A stretch of 64,000 nt of DNA from Guyparkeria halophila (GCF_034479635.1 NZ_CP140153.1:2177501-2241500); one strand, 5' to 3'. Positions 24,862 through 33,944 are shown, counted from the first letter of the stretch. A program made the numbers and translations. The notes: generated by a model from the letters alone, not told the origin.

Positions 24862-25527
24862 TCAATCGGCGTCGGTGCGGCGCGCGGCGCTGGCCTCTCG
24901 ACCCAGGTCGCGACCGAGTTCATCACTCTCGCCGGGGTCACGCCCTTCGGTGATGTCCTCGGCGCTGTAGACACCGTGACTGCGCTGCTCGAGTGCGCGA
25001 CCGGCAAAGAAGCCGCCCGCCAGCACCAGGAGCATCGCGGTCACGACCAGCCACGGCGAGACGCCCAGCAATTCCGGCACGGTGCGGGCCGATACCTGCG
25101 CCCCGGTAACCGCGGCCTGAATGAAATCGCTGTCATAGACGCCGGCGAAGGCCCAGACACCGATGACCATGCCGAGCATGAATACCAACCCGTCGATCCG
25201 GCCGCTGCCCAGCCCGACCACGGAGGTGCCGGGACAGTAGCCACCAATGGCAAAACCGGCCCCGATCAGCACCGCGCCAAGCACGGTGCCCCAGAGATAC
25301 ATCTCGGACACGTAGAACCCTTGTGCTCCGAAGGTGTTGTTCACCTGCAGCAAGAGTATGCCGATCGCCGCGACAATGATGGCCGAGAACATGACCTTGA
25401 ATACCGACCAGTCCGTCAGGCGAAACTGGGCGGTGAGTTTGCAGGGGGAGCCAAAGCCGGCCTGCTCGAGCACGAAACCGAACAACAGGCCAGTGGCCAG
25501 TGCGGTACCCGCGGTGCCGTAATCCAT
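24862..25527 (-). CDS. YeeE/YedE-family sulfur transporter, C-terminal half protein
   Basis: A 221-aa membrane protein with about five helices. It carries the family signature cysteines in FGSPCKLTAQFRLTD and GGYCPGTSVVGLGSGR, the type of residues that line the thiosulfate path in TsuA/YeeE. A charged cytosolic tail (from ~175) is rich in Glu/Arg. The ATG shares one base with the stop of the upstream half (TAATG), so the two halves are made together and should form one transporter. Substrate is thiosulfate or another sulfane compound by family. Confidence 0.87.
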   Translation of the reverse strand: MDYGTAGTALATGLLFGFVLEQAGFGSPCKLTAQFRLTDWSVFKVMFSAIIVAAIGILLLQVNNTFGAQGFYVSEMYLWGTVLGAVLIGAGFAIGGYCPGTSVVGLGSGRIDGLVFMLGMVIGVWAFAGVYDSDFIQAAVTGAQVSARTVPELLGVSPWLVVTAMLLVLAGGFFAGRALEQRSHGVYSAEDITEGRDPGESDELGRDLGREASAARRTDAD

Positions 25528-26039
25528 TACCAGACCCTCCGCATCAACAGACTGATCAGAATCCCGACCACGAAGAACACGATCAGGAAGACGAAACCGG
25601 CCACGCCCAGCATGGCCGTGTTGGAAAGGCCCACGCCGCTGGTGCAACCGGCCGCCAGCCGCGAACCGAAGCCCGCCAGCAGGCCGCCACCCAACGCGAG
25701 CAGCAGGCGCGGTGCGACACCGATGCGCCCCGAGCCACGATCGACCTTGACCCGGAAGCGCCCGGAGGAAACCGCCGCGAGGATCGCGCCAATCAGGGTG
25801 CCGATCGCGGCGACCACGATCCACGCCGCGAGCGGATTGCCCTGGGCCATGCCACCGAGATAGGCGTTCTCACGGGTGGCTTCGGGCGCAACCTGAAGTC
25901 CGACCTCGGTGGCCACGCGGGCGAAGGCACCGGACGAACCCATGCCGTTGCCCACCAGCACGAAGGTGAGCAAGACGACCAGGCCGAGCACGATGCCGGC
26001 GATAAAGGGGGGCCATAACGGCCGAACTTGGCAAGACAT
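25527..26039 (-). CDS. YeeE/YedE-family sulfur transporter, N-terminal half protein
   Basis: A 170-aa membrane protein with four to five helices. GSRLAAGCTSGVGLSN holds the conserved cysteine loop of the family. MSCQVRPLWPPFIAGIVLGLVV begins the first helix, and an AGGAGG site lies 11 bases upstream. It pairs with the overlapping C-terminal half gene. In YeeE/TsuA the two halves are usually fused, so this is the split form. A hairpin at 26089-26109 in its leader may reduce read-through from the metallo-hydrolase gene. Confidence 0.87.
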   Translation of the reverse strand: MSCQVRPLWPPFIAGIVLGLVVLLTFVLVGNGMGSSGAFARVATEVGLQVAPEATRENAYLGGMAQGNPLAAWIVVAAIGTLIGAILAAVSSGRFRVKVDRGSGRIGVAPRLLLALGGGLLAGFGSRLAAGCTSGVGLSNTAMLGVAGFVFLIVFFVVGILISLLMRRVW

Positions 26040-26088
26040 TCCCTGCTGGACCTCCTGGAATCAGCAATTGAAGAAAACATTCCTTTAA

Positions 26089-26109
26089 GGCCCGCCAACC
26101 CGGCGGGCC
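26089..26109 (-). terminator. Possible weak terminator/attenuator within the sulfur cluster
   Basis: Minus-strand 8-bp GC stem (26102-26109 with 26089-26096, loop of five) followed only by TTAAA, in the 122-base gap between the metallo-hydrolase gene and the YeeE/YedE pair. It may set different expression levels for the two parts of the cluster, or simply stabilise mRNA. Confidence 0.35.
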
Positions 26110-26161
26110 TGTCGACATCAACGCTCAGTGGGCGGGGGCTCTCCCCCGCCATCGCGACCCG

Positions 26162-27187
26162 TTAAAAGGCGGCCGCTTCGGCCTCGAGAAACGCGAGCGA
26201 GGCGTACTTGCCGATATTCTCGTCGAAACCGTTGGTCACGCGGGCGTAGTACTGCACCCGTTCGTCCTCCAGTGCATAGGCCTTCGCTGCGCTCGGCGCG
26301 GCCATGTCGGCCACGGCCTTCTCCGCCGCCTCGTAGATCCCCTGGAAGAAGATCCGGTTGTGCTCGATCAGGTCGTTGGCCGGGAAACCGTGCGCCGGGA
26401 TCCAGTAGGCACCCGGCACGCTCTGCTCCAATGCATCAAACGCCTTGAACGTGCCGAGGAAACTGCCGTCGTCCATGAAGGCGATGCGGTTGTTCATCGC
26501 GATATCGCCGACATGCACGATCTTCTTCTCTACCAGCTCGAGGCTGATGTCCGACGGGGTGTGTGCGGTGCCATAGAAGTGAACGCGCACCGTAAGATCA
26601 CCGAAGTCGAATTCATCGCCGTGACCGACCACCTTGTTCGGCGGCGTCACCACCGTGCCCTCGATCGCGTTGCCCGTGGAGCGCTCCATCAGGCTGACCC
26701 AGAACTCGCCCTGATTGGTGCGAATCGCCGAAGCGGTCTTCTCGTGCGCGTAAATCGGCACGTCCGGATTCTCGTTGACGAAGGCGTGGTTACCCAGCCA
26801 GTGATCGCCGTGATAGTGCGTGTTGAAGACCGCCACGATGGGCTTTTCGGTGATTTCGCGGATCTGGCGCAAGGCCATGCGACCGATCTGCAAGGAGGCG
26901 CCGCTGTCGATCACCACGACGCCCTTTTCCGTGACCGCGAAGGTGACGTTGCTCATCATCCCCTGATTGTCCTCGGAGGGAAATCCCCAGGGTGAGACGA
27001 TCACGTAAACGTTCTCGGTAATCTCGGTGGCCGGGATATCCGGCATGGGCGGCCCTTCGATCACCAGTTCTTCCTCGGCGAACACACGCGAGGACCACGC
27101 CAGAGGCGCGGCGGCCAGGCCCGCGGTAACCCCGATGTTGCGCAAAAAGCGGCGGCGCGTTGCCAGGAACTGCTCTTTGAATTCCAT
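26162..27187 (-). CDS. Tat-exported MBL-fold metallo-hydrolase (SoxH-like)
   Basis: A 341-aa periplasmic metallo-beta-lactamase-fold enzyme. A twin-arginine signal (RRRFLRN) leads to a hydrophobic stretch (GVTAGLAAAPLAWSSRVFA). The zinc motif THYHGDHWLGN gives His124, His126, Asp128 and His129; further metal ligands are in TAHTPSD, VGDIA and PAHGFP. The layout resembles SoxH and the quinoprotein-relay metallo-hydrolases found beside sulfur or alcohol oxidation genes. The start has a GGAGGAG site. As first gene of the cluster, behind a good promoter, it may act on a thioester or glutathione-sulfur intermediate, but the substrate is unknown. Confidence 0.85.
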   Translation of the reverse strand: MEFKEQFLATRRRFLRNIGVTAGLAAAPLAWSSRVFAEEELVIEGPPMPDIPATEITENVYVIVSPWGFPSEDNQGMMSNVTFAVTEKGVVVIDSGASLQIGRMALRQIREITEKPIVAVFNTHYHGDHWLGNHAFVNENPDVPIYAHEKTASAIRTNQGEFWVSLMERSTGNAIEGTVVTPPNKVVGHGDEFDFGDLTVRVHFYGTAHTPSDISLELVEKKIVHVGDIAMNNRIAFMDDGSFLGTFKAFDALEQSVPGAYWIPAHGFPANDLIEHNRIFFQGIYEAAEKAVADMAAPSAAKAYALEDERVQYYARVTNGFDENIGKYASLAFLEAEAAAF

Positions 27188-27299
27188 TGCCTTCTCCTCC
27201 AATGTGCCCGCTTTCGCCATCGGGGGACTCCACGCCGGACCGGCCATTCGATCGGACCGGTCCGGGGGCGAGCAGGCCATGTTTATTAGCTGTCTCTAA

Positions 27300-27328
27300 A
27301 TAATGATCGCCGTGCCCCGAAATTTCAA
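27300..27328 (-). promoter_or_regulatory. Sigma70-type promoter driving the sulfur-trafficking cluster
   Basis: On the minus strand TTGAAA (27328-27323), a 17-base spacer and CATTAT (27305-27300), 113 bases upstream of the metallo-hydrolase ATG, in an AT-rich intergenic region shared with the divergent Fur/Zur-type regulator. A 7-bp inverted pair (gatcgcc...ggcgatc, 27305-27340) overlaps the promoter and could be an operator. Confidence 0.55.
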
Positions 27329-27434
27329 CGTTGTGGCGATCGACATTGTTGATCCGACGTCAGGTTTGCTTCTGTCCAGGATGCCGGGCAACTACACTAT
27401 GATGCCTCATTGATTACTGGATAGCGGCGAATTC

Positions 27435-27896
27435 ATGTCCTGCGCGAATCACGACCATTGCATCGACGATGCCCTCGCCCGCGCCGAGGCGATCTGCGCT
27501 CGATCCGGCGCGCGCCTGACCCCGATCCGGCGCGACGTGCTGCGCGAGGTCTGGTCCAGCCACGAGGCCACCAAGGCCTACGACCTGATCGAGCGCCTCT
27601 CGAGGCACGGCGAACAGGTCAAACCCCCCACGGTCTACCGGGCGCTCGACTTCCTGCTCGAACAGGGCCTGATCCACCGCATCGAAAGCCTCAATGCGTT
27701 CGTCGGCTGCGAACACCCACAGGAGCCGCACCAGGCCATCCTCATGATCTGTGAGCGCTGCGGCGACATCCGCGAGGAAGACGACCCGGCCGTGCATGCG
27801 GCATTGAGCGACCTCGCCAACCAGACGGGTTTCACCCCCCGTTCGGCGGTCATCGAGCTGCGCGGCCTGTGCCGGGTCTGCCGCACCGCCCATTAA
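27435..27896 (+). CDS. Fur-family transcriptional regulator, Zur-like
   Basis: A 153-aa metal-responsive repressor. A winged-helix domain includes LTPIRRDVLREVW and KPPTVYRALDFLLEQGLIHRIES (the TVYRAL recognition helix of the family). The dimerisation part has two zinc-type Cys pairs, CERCGD and CRVCRTAH, plus HQAILMICERC. The N-terminus CANHDHC adds further potential ligands. These traits and the length are closest to Zur (zinc uptake regulator) among Fur proteins. It is divergent from the sulfur cluster and could control it, but Zur normally represses zinc importers, none of which is seen here. Confidence 0.85.
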   Translation: MSCANHDHCIDDALARAEAICARSGARLTPIRRDVLREVWSSHEATKAYDLIERLSRHGEQVKPPTVYRALDFLLEQGLIHRIESLNAFVGCEHPQEPHQAILMICERCGDIREEDDPAVHAALSDLANQTGFTPRSAVIELRGLCRVCRTAH

Positions 27897-27930
27897 TCCC
27901 CTGTCACACCCCATCAAGCGATCCCACCGC

Positions 27931-28530
27931 ATGAGTCCAGCACCCAACGCCAAAGCCATCGCCACCCTGCGTCGCGACCAGATCATCGACTGCGAACTGC
28001 TCGGCCAGCGTCTGACCCTGCATTCCACCTGGGGACTGTTCTCCCCGCGGGAGATCGACGCCGGCACGCGCCTGCTGCTCGAACACACCCCGATACCGCC
28101 GGCCGGCAGCAGCATCGTCGATCTGGGGTGTGGCTACGGCCCCATCGGGGCCAGCATGGCCAAGGCCTGCGCGGATAGCCGCGTGATCTTGCTGGACAAG
28201 GACTTCGTCGCGATCGACTACGCCCAGGGCAACCTGGGTCGCAACCGATTGGAGAACGCCGAGGCCCGGTTGTCGAACGGCCTGTCGGCGGTGGATGGCG
28301 AGGGGTTCGACCGGCTCTACTCGAACGTCCCCGCCAAGGTGGGCAAGGAGATGTGGCAGATCATGCTGTTCGACACCTGGCGGGGCCTCAACCGCGGCGG
28401 CGAGGTCTGGTTCGTGTCGATCAACGGCCTGCGCGAGTACTTCAAGCGGACGATGAAGGAGCAGTTCGGCAACTACGACAAGGTCAAGCAGGGCAAGACC
28501 TACACCGTTCATCGCGCCGTGAAGACATAA
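27931..28530 (+). CDS. RsmC/MTS-like SAM-dependent methyltransferase
   Basis: A 199-aa class I methyltransferase. It has the small-methyltransferase start LTLHSTWGLFSPREIDAGTRLLLE and the SAM loop IVDLGCGYGPIGASMAKAC. The acidic strand VILLDKDFVAIDYAQGN follows. The motif IV position, which in RsmC-type guanine-N2 methyltransferases is NPP[FY], reads SNVPAK here, so the target base may differ or the protein may not act like RsmC. It lies 34 bases after the Zur-like gene and may be co-transcribed with it. Confidence 0.85.
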   Translation: MSPAPNAKAIATLRRDQIIDCELLGQRLTLHSTWGLFSPREIDAGTRLLLEHTPIPPAGSSIVDLGCGYGPIGASMAKACADSRVILLDKDFVAIDYAQGNLGRNRLENAEARLSNGLSAVDGEGFDRLYSNVPAKVGKEMWQIMLFDTWRGLNRGGEVWFVSINGLREYFKRTMKEQFGNYDKVKQGKTYTVHRAVKT

Positions 28531-28590
28531 AACCGACCCAAGAGCATCTTGAGAAACGGCCTGAGCCGCGGCGCGCCCTCCCGGCGGGCT

Positions 28591-29196
28591 TCAAACCACC
28601 CGTTTGCGGATGCGATAGATGGCGTGCTCGCCGAACCAGTTGGGCAGCGCGCGCAGCAGCGGCGAGCTGCGGCGATTCTGATCGACCACCGCGCGGTCGA
28701 GTATCTCGATGCCCAGCCCGTCGCAGAGCGACTCGAAGTCGCGCAGGGTACAGAGGTGGATATTGGGCGTGTTGTACCAGGGATTGGGCAGTGCCTTGGT
28801 GGTCGGCATCATCCCCTGCACGCCCAGCTGCCAGCGATTACGCCAGTAGCCCATGTTGGGGAAGGTGACGATGCCCTCCGAGGCGATATCGAGCATTTCC
28901 CCGAGCAGGCGCTCGGGGTGGCGAATGGCCTGGATGGTCTGGCTGACCAACACGTAATCGAAGCTGTGCGCGCCGAACCAGTCGCGGATGCCGTCGTCCA
29001 GGTCCGCCTGGATGATGTTCAGGTCGGCCGCCACGCCGCGGGCAACCCGCTCGTCGTCGACCTCCATGCCCACGCCGCGCACCGAGCGCTCGGCGATCAG
29101 GTGGCGCAACAACGCGCCATCGCCGCAACCCAGGTCGAGCACGCGGGCGCCTTCGCCAATCCAGCCGGTGACGATATCCCAGTCAGGACGGTTCAT
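28591..29196 (-). CDS. metW: Methionine biosynthesis protein MetW
   Basis: A 201-aa SAM-binding protein that works with MetX in homoserine acylation. Motifs are [16 protein letters not shown], the [12 protein letters not shown] acidic strand, [18 protein letters not shown] and [15 protein letters not shown], all typical of MetW. Its ATG overlaps the metX stop (ATGA). The metX-metW pair is standard in Pseudomonas-like and other Gammaproteobacteria. Confidence 0.95.
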   Translation of the reverse strand: MNRPDWDIVTGWIGEGARVLDLGCGDGALLRHLIAERSVRGVGMEVDDERVARGVAADLNIIQADLDDGIRDWFGAHSFDYVLVSQTIQAIRHPERLLGEMLDIASEGIVTFPNMGYWRNRWQLGVQGMMPTTKALPNPWYNTPNIHLCTLRDFESLCDGLGIEILDRAVVDQNRRSSPLLRALPNWFGEHAIYRIRKRVV

Positions 29197-30401
29197 GCGG
29201 CGCCCTCCTCGGCGGCTGCCTCCTCGGTCATGCGGCGGGCGATATTGTCGAAGTAGCCTCGCAGCACCTCGTGGTAATAGGGAATCGGCATCAGGAAGGC
29301 GTCGTGGCCCTGATGCGCCTCGACCTCGGCGTAGGACACCGACTTGCCGGTGGCCAGCAGCGCCCGGACGATTTCCTTCGAGCGTACCGGCGAGAAACGC
29401 CAGTCGGAGGTGAACGACACCACCAAAAAGCGAGCCGTCGCCGGGGCCAGCGCGGTGGCCAGATCGTCATCGGCCTCGGCGGCCGGATCGAAGTAGTCCA
29501 GCGCCTTGGTCATCAACAGGTAGGTATTGGCGTCGAAGCGGTCGACGAAACTGGTGCCCTGGTAGCGCAGGTAGGACTCGACCTGGAACTCGACATCGAA
29601 GCCGTACTGCACCTTGCCCGAGCGCAATTCCCGGCCGAACTTCGCCCGCATGGCGTCATCGGAAAGATAGGTAATGTGACCCAGCATGCGCGCAAGCATC
29701 AGGCCGCGCCTCGGGATCACGCCATGCTCGGCGTAGCGTCCGTCGTGGAAGTCCGGGTCGGTGATGATCGCCTGACGGGCGACCTCGTTGAAGGCGATGT
29801 TCTGCGCCGAGAGTTTGGGCGCGGCGGCGATGACCACCGCGTGGGCGACCGCCTCCGGGTAGCTGATCGTCCACTGCATCACCTGCATGCCACCCAGGCT
29901 GCCACCGGTCACTGCCGCCCAGCGGGAAATGCCGAGCTTTCGCATCAGCGCATGCTGGCTGTTGACCCAGTCACGCACCGTCAGGATGGGGAAGTCCGGC
30001 CCGTAGGGACGCCCCGTTTCCGGGTTGGTGGACAACGGCCCGGTCGAGCCCTTGCAGCCGCCCAGGTTGTTCACGCAAACGACGAAGAACCGATCGGTGT
30101 CGATCGGCTTGCCCGGACCGATGGCGGTGTCCCACCAACCCGGCTTGCGGTCCTCGGGGCGGTGCCGACCGGCGGCGTGATGGTCGCCCGACAGCGCATG
30201 ACAAATGAGCACGGCATTGTCGGCCCGCTCGTTGAGCTCGCCGTAGGTCTCGTAGACCAGTTCGTATTCCTCGATCCGGCGGCCACAGTCGAGCAGCAGC
30301 GGCGTATCGATGGCCGCAGTCTGCGGCTCGACCAACCCGACCGAACCGGACGGTGGCGTCGCGCCGTCAACCGGCGGATTCGTTGTGGTGGATTCGCTCA
30401 T
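29193..30401 (-). CDS. metX: Homoserine O-acyltransferase
   Basis: An alpha/beta-hydrolase enzyme that activates homoserine with acetyl- or succinyl-CoA for methionine synthesis; 402 aa, cytosolic. It has the nucleophile motif [12 protein letters not shown], the [11 protein letters not shown] and [12 protein letters not shown] loops and the C-terminal catalytic His in [10 protein letters not shown]. The ATG at 30401 follows a GAGG site; a TTG at 30404 is less likely. Acyl specificity cannot be read off reliably; MetW-paired enzymes in Gammaproteobacteria are often succinyltransferases. Confidence 0.96.
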   Translation of the reverse strand: MSESTTTNPPVDGATPPSGSVGLVEPQTAAIDTPLLLDCGRRIEEYELVYETYGELNERADNAVLICHALSGDHHAAGRHRPEDRKPGWWDTAIGPGKPIDTDRFFVVCVNNLGGCKGSTGPLSTNPETGRPYGPDFPILTVRDWVNSQHALMRKLGISRWAAVTGGSLGGMQVMQWTISYPEAVAHAVVIAAAPKLSAQNIAFNEVARQAIITDPDFHDGRYAEHGVIPRRGLMLARMLGHITYLSDDAMRAKFGRELRSGKVQYGFDVEFQVESYLRYQGTSFVDRFDANTYLLMTKALDYFDPAAEADDDLATALAPATARFLVVSFTSDWRFSPVRSKEIVRALLATGKSVSYAEVEAHQGHDAFLMPIPYYHEVLRGYFDNIARRMTEEAAAEEGAA

Positions 30402-30427
30402 CAACGTCCTCTTGGCCTGGTTGGCAT

Positions 30428-30979
30428 TCAGCCCATCAGCAGGTTGCCGACCACCATCTGGGCAACCTGGATGATCAGCAGCACGGCCAGCGGCGAGAGA
30501 TCGATTCCGCCGATCGGCGGCAGTACACGGCGAATGGGATCGACCACCGGGTCGGTCAGATCGGCGAGGAAGGCCACGCCCGGCGAGCGGTCATTGCCCA
30601 ACCAGGAGGCCACCGCGCGCAGCAGTACCGTCCAGAAGAACAGGTTGGTCACGGTCAGAAACGTGAAATAGATCGTGCCGATCAATACGCCGGTGCCGGT
30701 CATGCCGACACCCCGCATGGCGGTGATCGCCCAGACCATCAGGGCCACCATCACGATGCCGAACACCAGCGCCGCGAGATCGTGGCGGCCGACCGGCTTG
30801 ATCACCGTACGCAGCGGGTTGAGCACCGGGTCGGTGATCTTGACGATCGCCTGGGTGACCGGGTTGTAGAAGTTGGCCCGAAACAATTGCAGGAAATACC
30901 GGGCGAAGGCGACGAAGGCCACCAGTTCGAAAAGCACCCGGACCAGGAAAACGCTCGGATCCCCGAAGCTACCGCTCAT
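30428..30979 (-). CDS. yggT: YggT-family membrane protein
   Basis: A 183-aa inner-membrane protein with two YggT repeats. Each has a helix pair around the pattern [19 protein letters not shown] / [20 protein letters not shown] (the repeated TDP-x2-(N/D)P-(L/I)R motif is diagnostic). The family is linked to osmotic tolerance and division-site membranes in other bacteria, but the biochemical role is unclear. It lies between metX and proC, its usual place next to proC and yggS. Confidence 0.93.
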   Translation of the reverse strand: MSGSFGDPSVFLVRVLFELVAFVAFARYFLQLFRANFYNPVTQAIVKITDPVLNPLRTVIKPVGRHDLAALVFGIVMVALMVWAITAMRGVGMTGTGVLIGTIYFTFLTVTNLFFWTVLLRAVASWLGNDRSPGVAFLADLTDPVVDPIRRVLPPIGGIDLSPLAVLLIIQVAQMVVGNLLMG

Positions 30980-31039
30980 TCAGAACTACTCGACAGGTTA
31001 ATGGTTGGGGCCGGCAGACCGGCCCGAAAACGAACCGTT

Positions 31040-31879
31040 TCAATCGGTCGCACGATCCTCGACGTCGGCCGCCAGTTCCCGGCTGCGATCACGCGAGGCG
31101 CGAATCGCCCGGGCAAAGGCATCACGCACGCCCGCCTCGTCCAACGCGGCAATGGCCCGCTCGGTGGTCCCGCCCGGCGAACTGACCCGGCGGCGCAGTT
31201 CGGCCGGCGAGTCGTCTGCGGCCAGGGCGAGCTTGGCGGCGCCGAACACGGTCTCCAGGGTCAGCAGGCGGGCCACGTCGGACGCCATGCCCATGTCCTC
31301 GGCCGCGGCCTGCATGGACTCCATCAGGTAGAAAACGTAGGCGGGACCACTGCCGGACAACGCCGTGACCTCGTCGATCTGCGATTCGTCGTCGAGCCAC
31401 TGCACCACGCCAACCGCCCTCATCAGCGATTCGGCATCGCTATGCTGCTCGCGGCTGACCGCCTGAGCGGCGAACAATCCGGTGGCACCGCAGCCGACCA
31501 TCGACGGGGTGTTGGGCATGGCGCGCACGATCGCGGCATGCCCATTGAGCCAACGAGCCAGGGCGGCAACCGGAATGCCCGCGGCAATCGACACCACCAA
31601 CTGCCCCGCCGTCAGGTGAGGGGCCAGATCTTCGGCGACCGTCTGCATCACCTGCGGCTTGACCGCCAGCACCACCAACTGGGCACCGTCGATCGCCGCA
31701 TGGTTGTCCTCGGTCGTCTGCGCACCGAGCTGCTCACCCAGGGCGCGTCGCCGGTCGGCATCGGGCTCGGCCACCACGATCGACGGCTTGGCGCCGGCCG
31801 GTGCGTCCTTGAGCATGCCACCAATGAGCGCGGCGGCCATGTTGCCGCCACCGATGAAAGCGATCCGCGAGGCATTCAT
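31040..31879 (-). CDS. proC: Pyrroline-5-carboxylate reductase
   Basis: The last step of proline synthesis, NAD(P)H-dependent; 279 aa, cytosolic. The Rossmann motif RIAFIGGGNMAAALIGGML begins at residue 4. VLAVKPQVM, VRAMPNTPSMVGCGATGLF and the C-terminal signature SGSGPAYVFYLMESMQ ... SPGGTTERAIAALDEAGV are all present. It sits in the conserved yggS-proC-yggT order. Confidence 0.97.
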   Translation of the reverse strand: MNASRIAFIGGGNMAAALIGGMLKDAPAGAKPSIVVAEPDADRRRALGEQLGAQTTEDNHAAIDGAQLVVLAVKPQVMQTVAEDLAPHLTAGQLVVSIAAGIPVAALARWLNGHAAIVRAMPNTPSMVGCGATGLFAAQAVSREQHSDAESLMRAVGVVQWLDDESQIDEVTALSGSGPAYVFYLMESMQAAAEDMGMASDVARLLTLETVFGAAKLALAADDSPAELRRRVSSPGGTTERAIAALDEAGVRDAFARAIRASRDRSRELAADVEDRATD

Positions 31880-31954
31880 TGTCTCACCTGCTCTATGTGC
31901 GTGAATCCGGGACCGACAAAAATAACATGGATGGCGACCGCCAGCCGCCGCCCA

Positions 31955-32617
31955 TCAGGAATCGCGCGCCCCGAACAGGGCCGTGCCGACCCGCACGATG
32001 GTCGCCCCCGCGGCAATCGCCGCCTCGAAATCACCGCTCATCCCCATCGACAGGTCGGGCAGGGGCTCGGCCAGCGAGGCGTTGAGCGCCGCGAGCTGGC
32101 CGAAGGCCGCGACATTCCCCGGTCGCGGGATACACATCAACCCGCGCAGGCGCAGCGTGGGGTACTCGGCACAGGCGGCGACGATGCCGGGCACATCGGC
32201 GGGCTCGGCGCCGGACTTGCTCTGTTCGCCGTCGACATTCACCTGGATCAGCACGTTCAGCGGTTCCATCGCCGGGTCGCGCTGTTCGCCCAGGCGGCGG
32301 GCGATCTTGGCGCGATCGACACTGTGCACCCAGTCGAACTGGGCGGCGATCGCACGGGTCTTGTTGGACTGGATCGGGCCGATGAAATGCCAGGTCAACG
32401 GCAGATCGGTCAACTCGGGCTGCTTGTCGATCGCCTCCTGCAGGTAATTCTCGCCGAAGTCCCGCTGCCCCAGGTCGGCGAGCGCGCGGATGGCCTCGAT
32501 CGGCTGGCGTTTGCTGACGGCCACCAGCTTCACCTCGCCCGAGCCGCCGGGACGATCGGCACCTGCCGCCTCAATGCGCTCGCGAATGCCGTGGTATGCG
32601 CTTTCTCGATTTCCCAT
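31955..32617 (-). CDS. yggS: YggS/PLPBP-family pyridoxal-phosphate homeostasis protein
   Basis: A 220-aa PLP-binding protein with a single TIM-barrel-like domain; it buffers cellular PLP rather than catalysing a reaction. LVAVSKRQP holds the PLP lysine. FGENYLQEAIDK, WHFIGPIQSNKTRAIA, VLIQVNVDGEQSKSG, LMCIPRP, SMGMSGDFEAAIAAGAT and VRVGTALFG follow in the family order. Start chosen at MGNRESAYHG, matching the usual N-terminus. Confidence 0.95.
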   Translation of the reverse strand: MGNRESAYHGIRERIEAAGADRPGGSGEVKLVAVSKRQPIEAIRALADLGQRDFGENYLQEAIDKQPELTDLPLTWHFIGPIQSNKTRAIAAQFDWVHSVDRAKIARRLGEQRDPAMEPLNVLIQVNVDGEQSKSGAEPADVPGIVAACAEYPTLRLRGLMCIPRPGNVAAFGQLAALNASLAEPLPDLSMGMSGDFEAAIAAGATIVRVGTALFGARDS

Positions 32618-32748
32618 CTTGCACCTTGTGCGTGTTCGTTTTACCTTGTCTGCAACGAAGGCCGAGCCGCGCCACTGCGGCGCTCCGGGCCTTCGGCAGG
32701 CACCACCAATGGACTTGTAACGGGGCCTCCCCCGCAAAGGACGATCGC

Positions 32749-33798
32749 ATGGCCGAATCCCGAGATATCGACTCCCTGCTGATGTTCACCGTCAAGAACG
32801 GGGCATCGGACCTCCACCTGTCGGCCGGCGAACAGCCCCGCGTGCGCATCGACGGCGACATCCGCAAGGTCAACGTGCCGGTGATGGAGCACAAGGATGT
32901 CCACACCATGGTGTACGACATCATGAACGACCGGCAGCGCAAGGAGTACGAGGACAACCTCGAGGTCGACTTCTCCTTCGAACTGCGCGGCCATGCCCGC
33001 TTCCGTGTCAACGCCTTCAACCAGAACCGCGGCGCGAGTGCGGTCTTCCGCACCATCCCGAGCAAGGTTCTGACCCTCGAGCAACTCGACACCCCCAAGG
33101 TGTTCCAGGATCTGTGCGACTACCCCAACGGCATCGTGCTGGTCACCGGCCCGACCGGCTCGGGCAAGTCGACCACGCTCGCGGCGATGGTCGACTACAT
33201 CAATGATCACCGCAACGACCATATCCTGACCGTCGAGGATCCGATCGAATTCGTCCACGACTCGAAAAAGTGCCTGGTCAACCAGCGCGAGGTCCATCGC
33301 GACACGCACAGCTTCAACGCCGCGTTGCGCTCGGCGCTGCGTGAGGACCCGGACGTGGTCCTGGTCGGCGAATTGCGGGACCTCGAGACCATCCGTCTGG
33401 CGCTGACCGCCGCGGAAACGGGCCACCTGGTGTTCGGCACGCTGCACACCAACTCGGCGGCCAAGACCATCGACCGGATCATCGACGTCTTCCCCTCGGC
33501 GGAGAAGGACATGGTGCGCGCGATGCTCTCCGAGTCCCTGCGCGCGGTCATCTCACAGACCCTGCTCAAGAAGATCAGCGGTGGCCGGGTCGCGGCGCAC
33601 GAGATCATGCTGGGCACGCCGGCGATCCGCAACCTGATCCGCGAGAACAAGGTCGCGCAGATGTACTCCGCCATCCAGACCGGTCAGGCACAAGGGATGC
33701 AGACGCTCGACCAGAATCTCAAGCAGCTGGTCACCCGTGGCGTCGTCTCCAAGGAACTGGCCCGCGGCCGGGCGAAGAACAAGGACGACTTCAGGTAA
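32749..33798 (+). CDS. pilT: Type IV pilus retraction ATPase PilT
   Basis: A 349-aa cytosolic hexameric ATPase that powers pilus depolymerisation and twitching. Walker A is GPTGSGKSTT (about 133-142), the Asp box is VEDPIEF, Walker B is DVVLVGELRD, and the His box is GHLVFGTLHTNSA. The AIRNLIRE sequence near the C-terminus (LGTPAIRNLIRENK) is specific to PilT and needed for retraction. The start MAESRDIDSLL follows AAAGGA. It is divergent from yggS, as in Pseudomonas. Confidence 0.97.
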   Translation: MAESRDIDSLLMFTVKNGASDLHLSAGEQPRVRIDGDIRKVNVPVMEHKDVHTMVYDIMNDRQRKEYEDNLEVDFSFELRGHARFRVNAFNQNRGASAVFRTIPSKVLTLEQLDTPKVFQDLCDYPNGIVLVTGPTGSGKSTTLAAMVDYINDHRNDHILTVEDPIEFVHDSKKCLVNQREVHRDTHSFNAALRSALREDPDVVLVGELRDLETIRLALTAAETGHLVFGTLHTNSAAKTIDRIIDVFPSAEKDMVRAMLSESLRAVISQTLLKKISGGRVAAHEIMLGTPAIRNLIRENKVAQMYSAIQTGQAQGMQTLDQNLKQLVTRGVVSKELARGRAKNKDDFR

Positions 33799-33944
33799 CG
33801 CACCCCGAGGCAATCGCCAGCGCTCGGGCGGGTCGCCACGGCGGCTCAAAAGGCACCCCGTAGCGGCTCACGCCTCAGTCCACTATCTCCTCCACGTCGG
33901 CCGGCCAGGGCGGCCGGGCGGACAACGCAAGCCGGGAACTCACG

